30,489 nucleotides of DNA from a virus. Numbering within the stretch: the stretch's first letter is position 1; each line of letters starts with the position of its first letter. Of this stretch, positions 24,316 to 30,489 are shown in pieces. The DNA lies in the IMG/VR virus record IMGVR_UViG_3300045968_000427, positions 1 through 30,489 of that record. One strand, given 5' to 3'. The translations under genes and the position numbers were made by a program. The notes beneath the pieces were generated by a model. It was given only the letters and a program-made list of their open reading frames with translations. It was not told the DNA's origin and made no database searches.

Positions 24316-24374
24316 TGTGTACATGCCGGGTCTGCAGCCCGTGCGCACGCCCCCATACGTGCCGCATGTACACA
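24316..24374 (+). ncRNA. Three-way-junction RNA leader (candidate structured element)
   Basis: P1 is an 11-bp perfect stem (24316-24326 with 24364-24374; a G-U pair extends it). Inside it are P2, CGGG/CCCG (24327-24330 with 24338-24341, 7-base loop including CTGCAG), and P3, GCACG/CGTGC (24345-24349 with 24358-24362, 8-base loop). Only three bases separate P2 from P3, and one base separates P3 from P1. It starts at the predicted transcript 5' end. A further CATCA/TGATG hairpin lies just before the ribosome site of the gene at 24419. I know no named RNA family with this layout. Confidence 0.5.
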
Positions 24375-24418
24375 TCATGCATATGGGGATCATCACTTTT
24401 CTGATGGGAGAAAAGACC

Positions 24419-25234
24419 ATGCCCTCGTTTCAAGATCTTGCTGGCCAGACATTCGAACGATGGACTGTTTTGCATCGCGTGCCCCCACCAAGCCATACTA
24501 ATGGCAAGAACACCTACTATTTGTGTCAGTGTGTTTGTGGCACACAAAAAGTTGTGCACGGCGGAAGTTTGCGTAGAGGTGATAACAGAAGCTGTGGATG
24601 CCTGAATAATGAAATGCGCATACTGCGTAAGTTGAAGCATGGTGCCACGCCAAAAAGTGGTGCGACTGCTGAATATGAGGCATGGTCCCACATGAAGGAA
24701 CGTTGCTACAACCAAAACGGTCGCTATTATGCTGACTATGGTGGACGTGGCATTACTGTATGCAAGCGATGGCTTAATGATTTCTCTGCGTTTTTGGCTG
24801 ATATGGGACCACGCCCCAGCCCGAAACATTCGTTGGATCGTTACCCTGACAATAATGGACCATACAGCCCTGAGAATTGTCGATGGGCAACCAGAATAGA
24901 GCAAGCCCGCAACGTTCGTAGCAATACGCTGATAACCTGGAATAATGAAACTCATTGTTTGAGTGAATGGGCTGAAATTCTTCATTGCTCGCCAAGTTTC
25001 CTCTCTGCCAGACTAAAAGCGCTAGGTTGGTCTGTCGAGAAGGCTTTTACTTTTCCCAAACGTAAAAAATTCCCTCAAACTCTTACCTATCAAGGCGTCA
25101 CTCGTTCTTTGAAAGAATGGGCAACCCTGTTAAACCTTAAACCCGTTATCTTGCGCGACCGTCTCTATGCTGGCTGGTCAGATGAACGCATTATCACTAC
25201 GCCACAACTGCTCTTCCGAGGACGTACCCCTTAG
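24419..25234 (+). CDS. HNH-type homing-endonuclease-like protein with zinc ribbon and DNA-binding repeats
   Basis: ATG 24419 has GGGAG upstream. The 271-aa product starts with [12 protein letters not shown] and a CxC-CG...SCGC zinc-ribbon-like motif (to about residue 62). A core follows, [13 protein letters not shown]...[12 protein letters not shown]...DMGPRP...[21 protein letters not shown], shared by many phage genes annotated as HNH-like. Two C-terminal repeats (about 172-265) have the form T-x-SEWA/KEWA...L-x-RL-x-GWS-E, typical of DNA-binding tails of mobile endonucleases. It is on the opposite strand to all neighbours and is more AT-rich, indicating insertion into the late operon. Catalytic activity is inferred. 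Confidence 0.8.
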   Translation: MPSFQDLAGQTFERWTVLHRVPPPSHTNGKNTYYLCQCVCGTQKVVHGGSLRRGDNRSCGCLNNEMRILRKLKHGATPKSGATAEYEAWSHMKERCYNQNGRYYADYGGRGITVCKRWLNDFSAFLADMGPRPSPKHSLDRYPDNNGPYSPENCRWATRIEQARNVRSNTLITWNNETHCLSEWAEILHCSPSFLSARLKALGWSVEKAFTFPKRKKFPQTLTYQGVTRSLKEWATLLNLKPVILRDRLYAGWSDERIITTPQLLFRGRTP

Positions 25235-25248
25235 GGCAGCGCCATGGC

Positions 25249-25464
25249 CTATGGTCCTTCCTTGCCAAAGACCAGCACCATGACCCGCTCCTCATGCGTT
25301 GTGCCGCCCATACCGCCAATCTGCGCCACTTCAACCAGGCGCTCGGCCATCGTGACAAGCTGCCAGCCTGCCGCCACCTGCGTATTGAGGTACGCCGTGA
25401 GAGCCACTTCCCACGGGCGCGTTTCAGCGGGATCGGGTTCCCAGGTCAGGACGTCGTACTGCAT
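25249..25464 (-). CDS. 71-aa DUF4177-like small protein
   Basis: GAGGT lies just before the ATG. The product follows the pattern of DUF4177-type proteins: an opening strand (MQYDVLTWEP), a helix ending in LN, AGWQLVTM, and a closing strand MVLVFGK. These small alpha-beta proteins have no known role. The gene ends 14 bases from the convergent HNH-type gene, i.e. right at the edge of the likely insertion. Confidence 0.65.
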   Translation of the reverse strand: MQYDVLTWEPDPAETRPWEVALTAYLNTQVAAGWQLVTMAERLVEVAQIGGMGGTTHEERVMVLVFGKEGP

Positions 25465-25468
25465 AGCA

Positions 25469-25732
25469 TTACCTCACGGGCTTGCCCGTTTCATCGACCA
25501 GGAGCGGCGATGCAGGCGGGACGTGTGAGGGCGCTGCCGCCTGTCGTGCCTCAATGCGTGCCTTCAGGCTGGCACGCAACGCCGCCAGACTGCCGAAACC
25601 ACAGGCGGCGAGCAGGGCATCCGCCGTACTCTTCTCCAGCACGCCCACGAAGTAGGGCACGATCACCACGCCACCTGCCCCGGCACAGAGATACGTCTTC
25701 TTGCCACGGAGCCACGTCACGACATCGGTCAC
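25469..25732 (-). CDS. 87-aa small membrane protein, possible holin component
   Basis: A GTG start overlaps the preceding stop (GTGA). The protein begins WLRGKKTYLCAGAGGVVIVP, like many short phage proteins with a G-KTY-I motif before a single membrane segment (about residues 13-31). It continues with LLAACGFGSLAALRASL and a Pro-rich polar tail. Such proteins occur beside lysis genes and are often annotated as holin-like. Neighbouring small membrane genes support, but do not prove, a lysis role. Confidence 0.62.
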   Translation of the reverse strand: MTDVVTWLRGKKTYLCAGAGGVVIVPYFVGVLEKSTADALLAACGFGSLAALRASLKARIEARQAAAPSHVPPASPLLVDETGKPVR

Positions 25733-25878
25733 TTCAGGCCCCCTAACGGCAGCACGCGTAACAGGTCTAGAAGTACCAGGAGTAGCACCGCAACCCAGAG
25801 TGGTGGCGGACGCCCGATGGCTGATAAGATGGTGCAGACAAATGCGGCCAGGACCAAGACCAGGCTAACGGTAAGCAT
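25729..25878 (-). CDS. 49-aa two-span membrane peptide
   Basis: ATG 25878 lies two bases after the upstream stop. The product is nearly all hydrophobic: a first span (LTVSLVLVLAAFVCTILSA), a GRPPP turn, and a second span (LWVAVLLLVLLDLL), ending GGLK. Its stop overlaps the next GTG by four bases. The two-span hairpin with a Pro-rich turn is a plausible class II-type holin layout. The tight coupling to both neighbours is the main evidence for translation. Confidence 0.6.
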   Translation of the reverse strand: MLTVSLVLVLAAFVCTILSAIGRPPPLWVAVLLLVLLDLLRVLPLGGLK

Positions 25879-25880
25879 GA

Positions 25881-26210
25881 TTAGTCTTTCTTCTCGGCAG
25901 CGGCAGCCTTCGCCAGATCAGCTTCCGCCTTCTCCGCTCGCTTCATCGCCTGAGCCAGACCATTTTCGGCTTTTTCGGCACGCTCGACTGCCACCCGCAA
26001 CTCACGAGCACAGGAGTCCCGCAGGGTACGGTTTAGGAGAGCCTCAGCATTGAGCTTATAGTCCTGCTCCGTCCTGAGTTGCTCACACGTCGGCAAAGCC
26101 TGCTGCGCAAACAACGATGTCCCAAGCACAAGCCATGTTGCCAACAAGACTGGCACGACAACAAACACAAGAAACGCTATCCATCCTAACCGTGCTGACC
26201 CATCCCTCAC
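25881..26210 (-). CDS. 109-aa single-span coiled-coil protein, possible inner-membrane spanin
   Basis: GTG 26210 is preferred because AAAGGA lies seven bases upstream and the start then falls after the previous stop; an ATG at 26240 would overlap it. One membrane segment (about residues 9-32) precedes a polar region with two cysteines and a regular coiled coil (about 65-105) rich in RAEKAE repeats. This is the layout of i-spanin (Rz-like) proteins. No embedded lipoprotein partner was found, so the assignment is tentative. Confidence 0.6.
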   Translation of the reverse strand: MRDGSARLGWIAFLVFVVVPVLLATWLVLGTSLFAQQALPTCEQLRTEQDYKLNAEALLNRTLRDSCARELRVAVERAEKAENGLAQAMKRAEKAEADLAKAAAAEKKD

Positions 26211-26223
26211 AGATTTCCTTTCG

Positions 26224-26823
26224 TTATGTCCCTGCCACATAGACCGCCGTCGCGCTCTGCGGGGCCTGCACGCTCCGTGGCACTTCCACCGCCATCGGTG
26301 GTGTGGCTGCGCTCTCCTCCCCGCTTGCTGTCACCGCGACAACATAGTACACGTAGATCACCCCAGGCTGTATCTGCCCATCGAGGTATGTATAGATCTG
26401 CACTCCAGGCTCCACGGCAGGCAGCTCCGCGATCTTGACGAAGGGCGCACTCCCCACTTGCCGATAGACCCGAAACGCCACCGCAGGCCCGAGCGCTGGC
26501 GCATACTGCCAGCGCACTCGGATACGCGGCGCCGTCTGGATGACGTTGAATGCCTGCGTCTCGTAGCCATACGCATACGTCTGCAACGCATCACGGACCA
26601 GGAGCCGTGTCGCAGCCGCATTCTCGTGCAGTTCGACCTCGCCCATGGTCGTGCTGAGTTGCCCGCGTGACTCCCACGTTGTGTCATCCGTCGTCCGCAG
26701 CCGCTCATACAGGGTAGCCCCTCGCACCCCAAAGACCCGGCCACTGGCTGCTTGGATGCGTGCACGAATCGGGCCGGCGCCTGGGAGCTGCACGACCGCC
26801 GCTGGCAAGCTCTGCTCAGCCAT
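26224..26823 (-). CDS. 199-aa protein: gp10-like segment plus fibronectin-III domain
   Basis: AGAGG lies five bases before ATG 26823. Residues about 28-95 match residues about 69-131 of the gp10-like protein encoded upstream (29260-27830): FGV-GATL-E, G-L-T--G-V, LLV-D and AF-I occur in the same order. Residues about 98-185 form a fibronectin-III domain (IRVRWQYAP, FRVYRQVG, VYYVVAVTASGEES). The protein thus looks like a fragment of the gp10 propeller joined to an FN3 adhesive module. It lies directly after the tail adaptor gene, so an accessory tail or hub role is likely. Confidence 0.7.
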   Translation of the reverse strand: MAEQSLPAAVVQLPGAGPIRARIQAASGRVFGVRGATLYERLRTTDDTTWESRGQLSTTMGEVELHENAAATRLLVRDALQTYAYGYETQAFNVIQTAPRIRVRWQYAPALGPAVAFRVYRQVGSAPFVKIAELPAVEPGVQIYTYLDGQIQPGVIYVYYVVAVTASGEESAATPPMAVEVPRSVQAPQSATAVYVAGT

Positions 26824-26831
26824 GCCTGCCT

Positions 26832-27521
26832 CTACTGCGCCACATAGAAGCCGCTAATCTTGATGCTAAACTCATCGACTGCCGCCAGATCCGCTAATGG
26901 AATCGCGGCCAGCGTCCCATCGCTCAAGTCCACCGTCAGGAGCGAGATTTCCAGGTTGACGAGTTGGTTCAAGAACGCATGCACCGGCCCAGCCAGCACC
27001 AGCCCTGGGCCGCCCCAAAGCAATACCGTCACGGGCACATCAAAGATGGCCGAGTCGGGGAAGCCCAGGATACGGGTATTGCCTGACCCCGTATGGCCGA
27101 CACACACCAGCGTCAGGGAGAAGAACACCACCGGGCCACTGCGGACAAAAATGCCCGACTGCTCGGTATAGCTGCCCACGCCCGCGACCACACTGCCCGC
27201 AATCACCGGCGTAAAGCCGCCCCCAGCGACCGTAATGCCTGTGATACTATCCACAGGCCACCCCGGCTGGTGCACATCGTTCGCGTCAAACACGTCAATG
27301 CGGTACAGCGCATCAAGGGCCATGTACGCGAGCAAGGAGCCATCGGCCGGCAGCTCGATCGGATTGTCGAACGGCGTTTCCCCCAGAATATCGGTATACA
27401 GGGCTTTCGGGGTACTGGTCCCGCTGACATACGAATAGACTTTGCCCCCCGCCAGGGGCAAGCCTTCCTGGTCAAAGAACCGTTGGATCGGCGACTGTAA
27501 GAAGACGGTGGGCTGTGCCAC
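26832..27521 (-). CDS. Tail adaptor / fibre with head-binding N-terminal domain (229 aa)
   Basis: The GTG at 27521 is chosen because GGAGG lies seven bases upstream and it overlaps the previous stop (TAGTG). Residues about 5-85 match the tail-fibre head-binding pattern: QRFFDQEGLPLAGGKVYSYV, then TSTPKALYTD, NPIELPADG and a later YRIDVFDAND. The C-terminal half (about 105-229) has strands of the type G-SYTEQSGIFVRSG then GNTRILGFPD, common in receptor-tip domains. It probably joins the tail to a larger fibre. It has no signal peptide, unlike the fibre block further along. Confidence 0.82.
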   Translation of the reverse strand: MAQPTVFLQSPIQRFFDQEGLPLAGGKVYSYVSGTSTPKALYTDILGETPFDNPIELPADGSLLAYMALDALYRIDVFDANDVHQPGWPVDSITGITVAGGGFTPVIAGSVVAGVGSYTEQSGIFVRSGPVVFFSLTLVCVGHTGSGNTRILGFPDSAIFDVPVTVLLWGGPGLVLAGPVHAFLNQLVNLEISLLTVDLSDGTLAAIPLADLAAVDEFSIKISGFYVAQ

Positions 27522-27820
27522 TAGAGAGCCTCCAGCGTTGCACGAGTCACCGCTCCAAAACGACCGGTATGAAACTCGTGCGCCAAGGTCCGTTGCCGGG
27601 TCGGGGTCAGCGGGGCCACCACGCGCTCCATCGTCTGCACTGTGGTTGGACTCCACTGGCCGGCGCGAAAATCCGCCCGCAGCGTCTGGAGCACGCTCGG
27701 GGTCGGGAGAATCCCCGCTGCCGTGAGCGTCTCGGTCCAGAACCGCGTCACAACACTCGACCACTGCCCCCGAGGTAACTCACGGGCTAAGGTCAACCAG
27801 ACGGAGGGGGAGCCCGCCAT
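27521..27820 (-). CDS. 99-aa protein with three internal helical repeats
   Basis: ATG 27820 has AAGGAG five bases upstream. The protein consists of three imperfect repeats of about 30-35 residues: LARELPRGQWSSVV, LRADFRAGQWSPTT and LAHEFHTGRFGAVT mark their starts. It is rich in Thr, Arg and Leu, with no signal or membrane segment. It lies between the gp10-like gene and the tail adaptor gene, with the latter overlapping it by one base, so a small virion or assembly role is likely. No family is recognised. Confidence 0.65.
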   Translation of the reverse strand: MAGSPSVWLTLARELPRGQWSSVVTRFWTETLTAAGILPTPSVLQTLRADFRAGQWSPTTVQTMERVVAPLTPTRQRTLAHEFHTGRFGAVTRATLEAL

Positions 27821-27829
27821 CACAACTCC

Positions 27830-29260
27830 TTATGTATCCAAGACCGCGCCGAGCACGACGAACTTAGTGGGCTCAGAACACACGACTCTATATCGCCTAT
27901 CGCGAGACATGCCGAGACGGCGCACACGCGCACGATGGCGATACTCGCCGATCCGTCCCATGGGCACATGATGTGTCCCGTGGAAAACATGGCCACCATC
28001 ATCGCTGTAGGACAATTCAAGGCTTGGGTCACTGCCTGGGATGACAGCCCCGTCCAGGCCAACGCCACTTTCAATGTCCAGTTGCAACGCGGCATGCGTC
28101 ACACGCCCGAGGTCTTCACTACTAAATACTGGGGGTAAGACAACCTCTTTGACTATCGGCGTGCCCGCATCGGTGTACGCCTGCTCATCCAGGATATACA
28201 CCGCCCCGGTGCTGTGATTGCCCACATAATGCCGCCCATGCGCAAAGCCATGCACATACCCCAATGGGATCTGATACTGCCCCAGTTCCATATTCCAGGA
28301 CTGCCGCCGATGCCACAGCCCCGTGGCCAGATCATAGACGTGCGCCACGCCTTGCGAGGGGAACGTCAGCACGTAGAAGACATGGCGCCCCTGCTGATAG
28401 GACCAGCCAATAGCATCGGCCCCAGTCCCATAGGCTTGGAGCGTCGTGGTCAGGGTGTGCGTCGAGATGGGCACCACCTGCATCCCCTGCGTCTGCACCA
28501 CGAGGCGATCCCCTTGCTTGTTCTGCGCCAGCCAGCACAGTGATTCGCCCACAATCGCTGGGGAGTGGGGCGCGAGACAGCCATGCTCCAGTAACGCCCC
28601 TTCAATCCGCGCAAAGGCATCCGCCCCGGCTTGCCCCGTGGAGTACCACACTTCCGTGGTGTAGCGGCCAAACAGCCAGATTTCGCGGTGGGCGACCAGC
28701 AACGCCACGAGCAGGTCTGGTGACCCTTCCGCTGAGGCAATGTTCGTCCCAGTAAAGGCAGCCGAGTAGAGATCCGACCAGTAAAACTGCTGGGTATTCG
28801 GGCGAGCCAGCACGTAGTACCCATCCAGAAAGCCCACATGGGACGCGCCCAGAAACTCGGCATCCACAATCTGCGCAAACGCGCTCCCGGCATACGTGAA
28901 CGTGTAGCCAAACGGCCCATCGACCAGGATCAGCGTCGTGCCATTGTCCGCAAAGGAGACCGGACCAACAGCCGTATTCAGCGTGCCACCGACCGTGAGC
29001 CCCCCGGTCGGCGCAATCTCCGTGAGAGTCGCACCACAGACGCCAAAGAAGCGGCCATCGGCCGTGGTGTGGAAGCCGCGCACGCCACCATCACCGGCAA
29101 GCGTCACAAAGGGCGTGAGGCCGGGAACGCCGTAGAGGGCCACCGCACATTTGCCCGCACGACTCTCCACAACTTCTGGGTAGGCATTGACGCAGGTCAA
29201 ATTGCTCACATTACTCGACTTTGCGGTCGCTTCAGTCCCGATCCAGTGCAGGCGCGGCAT
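27830..29260 (-). CDS. P22 gp10-like packaged-DNA stabilisation / tail accessory protein (476 aa)
   Basis: ATG 29260 overlaps the previous stop (TGATG) and has a G-run upstream; a GTG 15 bases earlier is less likely. The family signature is clear: NLTCVNAYPEVVESRAGK near the start, then YGVPGLTPFVTLAGDGGVRG, FFGVCGATLTEI, LILVDGPFGYTFTYAG, and later IGWSYQQGRHVFYVLTFPSQ. In P22, gp10 is a hub protein that seals the portal and links to the tail. Its 476-aa length fits the family. One segment is duplicated in the 199-aa gene downstream. Confidence 0.9.
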   Translation of the reverse strand: MPRLHWIGTEATAKSSNVSNLTCVNAYPEVVESRAGKCAVALYGVPGLTPFVTLAGDGGVRGFHTTADGRFFGVCGATLTEIAPTGGLTVGGTLNTAVGPVSFADNGTTLILVDGPFGYTFTYAGSAFAQIVDAEFLGASHVGFLDGYYVLARPNTQQFYWSDLYSAAFTGTNIASAEGSPDLLVALLVAHREIWLFGRYTTEVWYSTGQAGADAFARIEGALLEHGCLAPHSPAIVGESLCWLAQNKQGDRLVVQTQGMQVVPISTHTLTTTLQAYGTGADAIGWSYQQGRHVFYVLTFPSQGVAHVYDLATGLWHRRQSWNMELGQYQIPLGYVHGFAHGRHYVGNHSTGAVYILDEQAYTDAGTPIVKEVVLPPVFSSEDLGRVTHAALQLDIESGVGLDGAVIPGSDPSLELSYSDDGGHVFHGTHHVPMGRIGEYRHRARVRRLGMSRDRRYRVVCSEPTKFVVLGAVLDT

Positions 29261-29724
29261 CACGCTACCCCCCACACGACGCGTGTGAGGTTCGACGCCG
29301 CCGCCTCTTGTGCTGCCTGGATCGTAGCGCCCGCGTGGAGTGAGACGGTGCCATGACCGGGGAACACCGACTGGCTTACCTCTTCCACGAGGCGCAAGAG
29401 TTGCTCCTGCTCCGAAACGGTCAAGGGACGATCAGGCGCACAGCCCCACGGGCACACCATGGCGTCTGTCGAGCCGTATAGATGGCAAATCGCCGGGCGA
29501 ATCGCATACACGCTACACCGCCCCTGCTTCAGCAACGGGCACGCAGACGCCTGCACGTCCCGGAGCTTCTTCCCGGTACGCCGCTCTAACCGCGTGCGTT
29601 CCAGGTGCGACAGCGCCATGGGGCCACACGCAGCGGTGCACAGACCCACACAATGGACCTCTGGCACCATGGCATAGATGGCTTCGAGCTTGACTATGGC
29701 GTCGTCATACAAGCTCTGTGGCAT
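29260..29724 (-). CDS. YkgJ-type zinc/iron-chelating domain protein (154 aa)
   Basis: Eight cysteines (25, 29, 33, 62, 70, 80, 91, 95) follow the YkgJ/CxxxCxxCC pattern: HCVGLCTAACG, then ACPLLKQGRCSVYAIRPAIC, and CPWGC. Such proteins are thought to bind Zn or Fe-S-type metal centres. This member lies between the gp4-like and gp10-like genes, with four bases before it and a one-base overlap after it. That position suggests a virion-assembly role, but bacterial YkgJ proteins have no known phage function. The ribosome site is weak. Confidence 0.8.
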   Translation of the reverse strand: MPQSLYDDAIVKLEAIYAMVPEVHCVGLCTAACGPMALSHLERTRLERRTGKKLRDVQASACPLLKQGRCSVYAIRPAICHLYGSTDAMVCPWGCAPDRPLTVSEQEQLLRLVEEVSQSVFPGHGTVSLHAGATIQAAQEAAASNLTRVVWGVA

Positions 29725-29727
29725 AGG

Positions 29728-30474
29728 CTACACGTAAGAATCCGTGAGTGGGTTCCATCTGCCCCACGTCCGTTGCCCTGGACACCTGGGGTCCAAGTCC
29801 AGCGTGGGGATTTCCGTATTCATGCGCATCACTAAGCTTTTGCTACTGCGGGCGACGTCGATCACTTCTGGGCTCGCCTGGCCGCCATATTCAGGTGTCA
29901 GCCGTATTGCCAGGTTGTAGACCACTGCTTCCTCGTAGCCATCCGGCAGCGTCAGATTGGTCTGCACCGTGGCCCACGTGGTAAGCTGGCGCCAGAGATA
30001 CACGGCCATCGAGCGATTGACCGTGGGCTTGGGCCACAGGAAGATGCTTCCGAGCGGCACTAAGGCAGAATAGCTCCAATCAGTCTGCCAACTACTTGAT
30101 AATGTTTTCAGTTGAATGGCACGATACTCTGCTTCAGTAAGTTCATGCATCGGTACTTCAAGATCTGGCTCTTGAGTTGTATCAATAAGCCCTATTGCCT
30201 CGATCTTGGTTGGCCGTGTAGCCTGAGCACCCATTATGGGGGTTGTATTCCACTCTCCAGATGGTCCAACTGTATAAACTTGCTGGCCTGCGGTAACAGC
30301 AAAAACAGCCCGTTCAATGTCGTAGGCCATGAGGCCCTCTAACCTCCAAGTTGATAACATAGAATTAAGACTTTCAAGACCATCCTGCGCCTCTTCAGCC
30401 GCAGGCGTTTCGGCTGGGTCGATGGCACGGATTAAGCGTAAGGCACGACGTATGATAGCTAGCGCTGTAGGCAT
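29728..30474 (-). CDS. P22 gp4-like tail accessory factor (248 aa)
   Basis: The N-terminal pattern IIRRALRLIRAIDPAETPAA, then AQDGLESLNSMLSTWRLEGL is typical of the P22 gp4 / tail-completion family. Later motifs are EYRAIQLKTLSS, LWPKPTVN, LPDGYEEAVVYNLAIRL and a C-terminal W-NPLTDSYV tail. These proteins bind the portal after DNA packaging. The gene's 5' half (about 30100-30474) is clearly more AT-rich than its 3' half, suggesting recombination within the gene. The window ends 15 bases upstream of the start, which has only a weak A-rich ribosome site. Confidence 0.85.
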   Translation of the reverse strand: MPTALAIIRRALRLIRAIDPAETPAAEEAQDGLESLNSMLSTWRLEGLMAYDIERAVFAVTAGQQVYTVGPSGEWNTTPIMGAQATRPTKIEAIGLIDTTQEPDLEVPMHELTEAEYRAIQLKTLSSSWQTDWSYSALVPLGSIFLWPKPTVNRSMAVYLWRQLTTWATVQTNLTLPDGYEEAVVYNLAIRLTPEYGGQASPEVIDVARSSKSLVMRMNTEIPTLDLDPRCPGQRTWGRWNPLTDSYV

Positions 30475-30489
30475 TCTTTTTCTACATAC

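Noticed and set aside
24316-24374. A tRNA or group I intron fragment in the folded leader.
   Set aside because: No anticodon arm, T-loop motif or CCA-compatible acceptor fits, and no intron core elements were seen; only two hairpins lie inside the closing stem.
26224-26240. An upstream ATG at 26240 for the spanin-like gene.
   Set aside because: It would overlap the previous gene by 17 bases without a ribosome site; the GTG at 26210 has AAAGGA at the right distance.
1-30489. CRISPR arrays, rRNA genes or insertion sequences with terminal inverted repeats.
   Set aside because: No regularly spaced repeat series, conserved rRNA segments or transposase genes were found.

Overview
The window looks like part of a tailed-phage (Caudoviricetes) genome or prophage, podovirus-like. 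The best anchors are minus-strand genes resembling the P22 tail accessory factor gp4, the packaged-DNA stabilisation protein gp10, a head-binding tail adaptor, and three ejection (DNA-transfer) proteins, one with a lytic transglycosylase domain. There is no terminase, portal, coat, integrase or replication gene here; the morphogenesis genes presumably continue beyond base 30489. The host is not identifiable from this window. Clear Shine-Dalgarno sites, Sec signal peptides with AxA-type cleavage sites and high GC point to a bacterium, and possible spanin/holin-like proteins make a diderm host reasonable.

Layout. Bases 1-927 (+) hold the 3' end of an unknown gene and a tight run of four small membrane proteins. 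Bases 928-1148 hold direct repeats just upstream of a small serine recombinase (1149-1703). Three further plus-strand genes follow: a membrane-anchored protein (1713-2747), an exported beta-helix protein (2950-4578) and an exported HAF-repeat protein (4718-5788). A 14-bp hairpin separates these from the convergent minus-strand genes. Read in the direction of transcription, the minus strand runs: head-completion/tail genes (30474-26224), small membrane proteins that may form a lysis cassette (26210-25249), ejection proteins (24271-18738), an exported 130-aa protein, an intrinsic terminator inside a larger inverted repeat, then an exported fibre/lectin/beta-helix block (18173-8117), and a cassette of coiled-coil and membrane proteins including a membrane-PAS protein (8107-5869). 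A plus-strand HNH-type mobile gene (24419-25234) with its own promoter and a three-way-junction leader interrupts the minus-strand operon.

The most unusual property is that eight candidate host-interaction proteins on both strands carry N-terminal Sec signal peptides, which is atypical of virion proteins assembled in the cytoplasm. Several of them are related across strands: the beta-helix protein at 2950-4578 matches the N-terminal half of the 1139-aa protein at 11536-8117, and the C-terminal domain of 1713-2747 matches the C-terminal domain of the 968-aa fibre at 18173-15267. My inference is that this phage exports a set of glycan-binding or glycan-processing surface proteins, perhaps to coat, modify or protect the infected cell, and that paralogues have been shuffled between the two transcription units. 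No database search was possible; family calls rest on recognised motifs.
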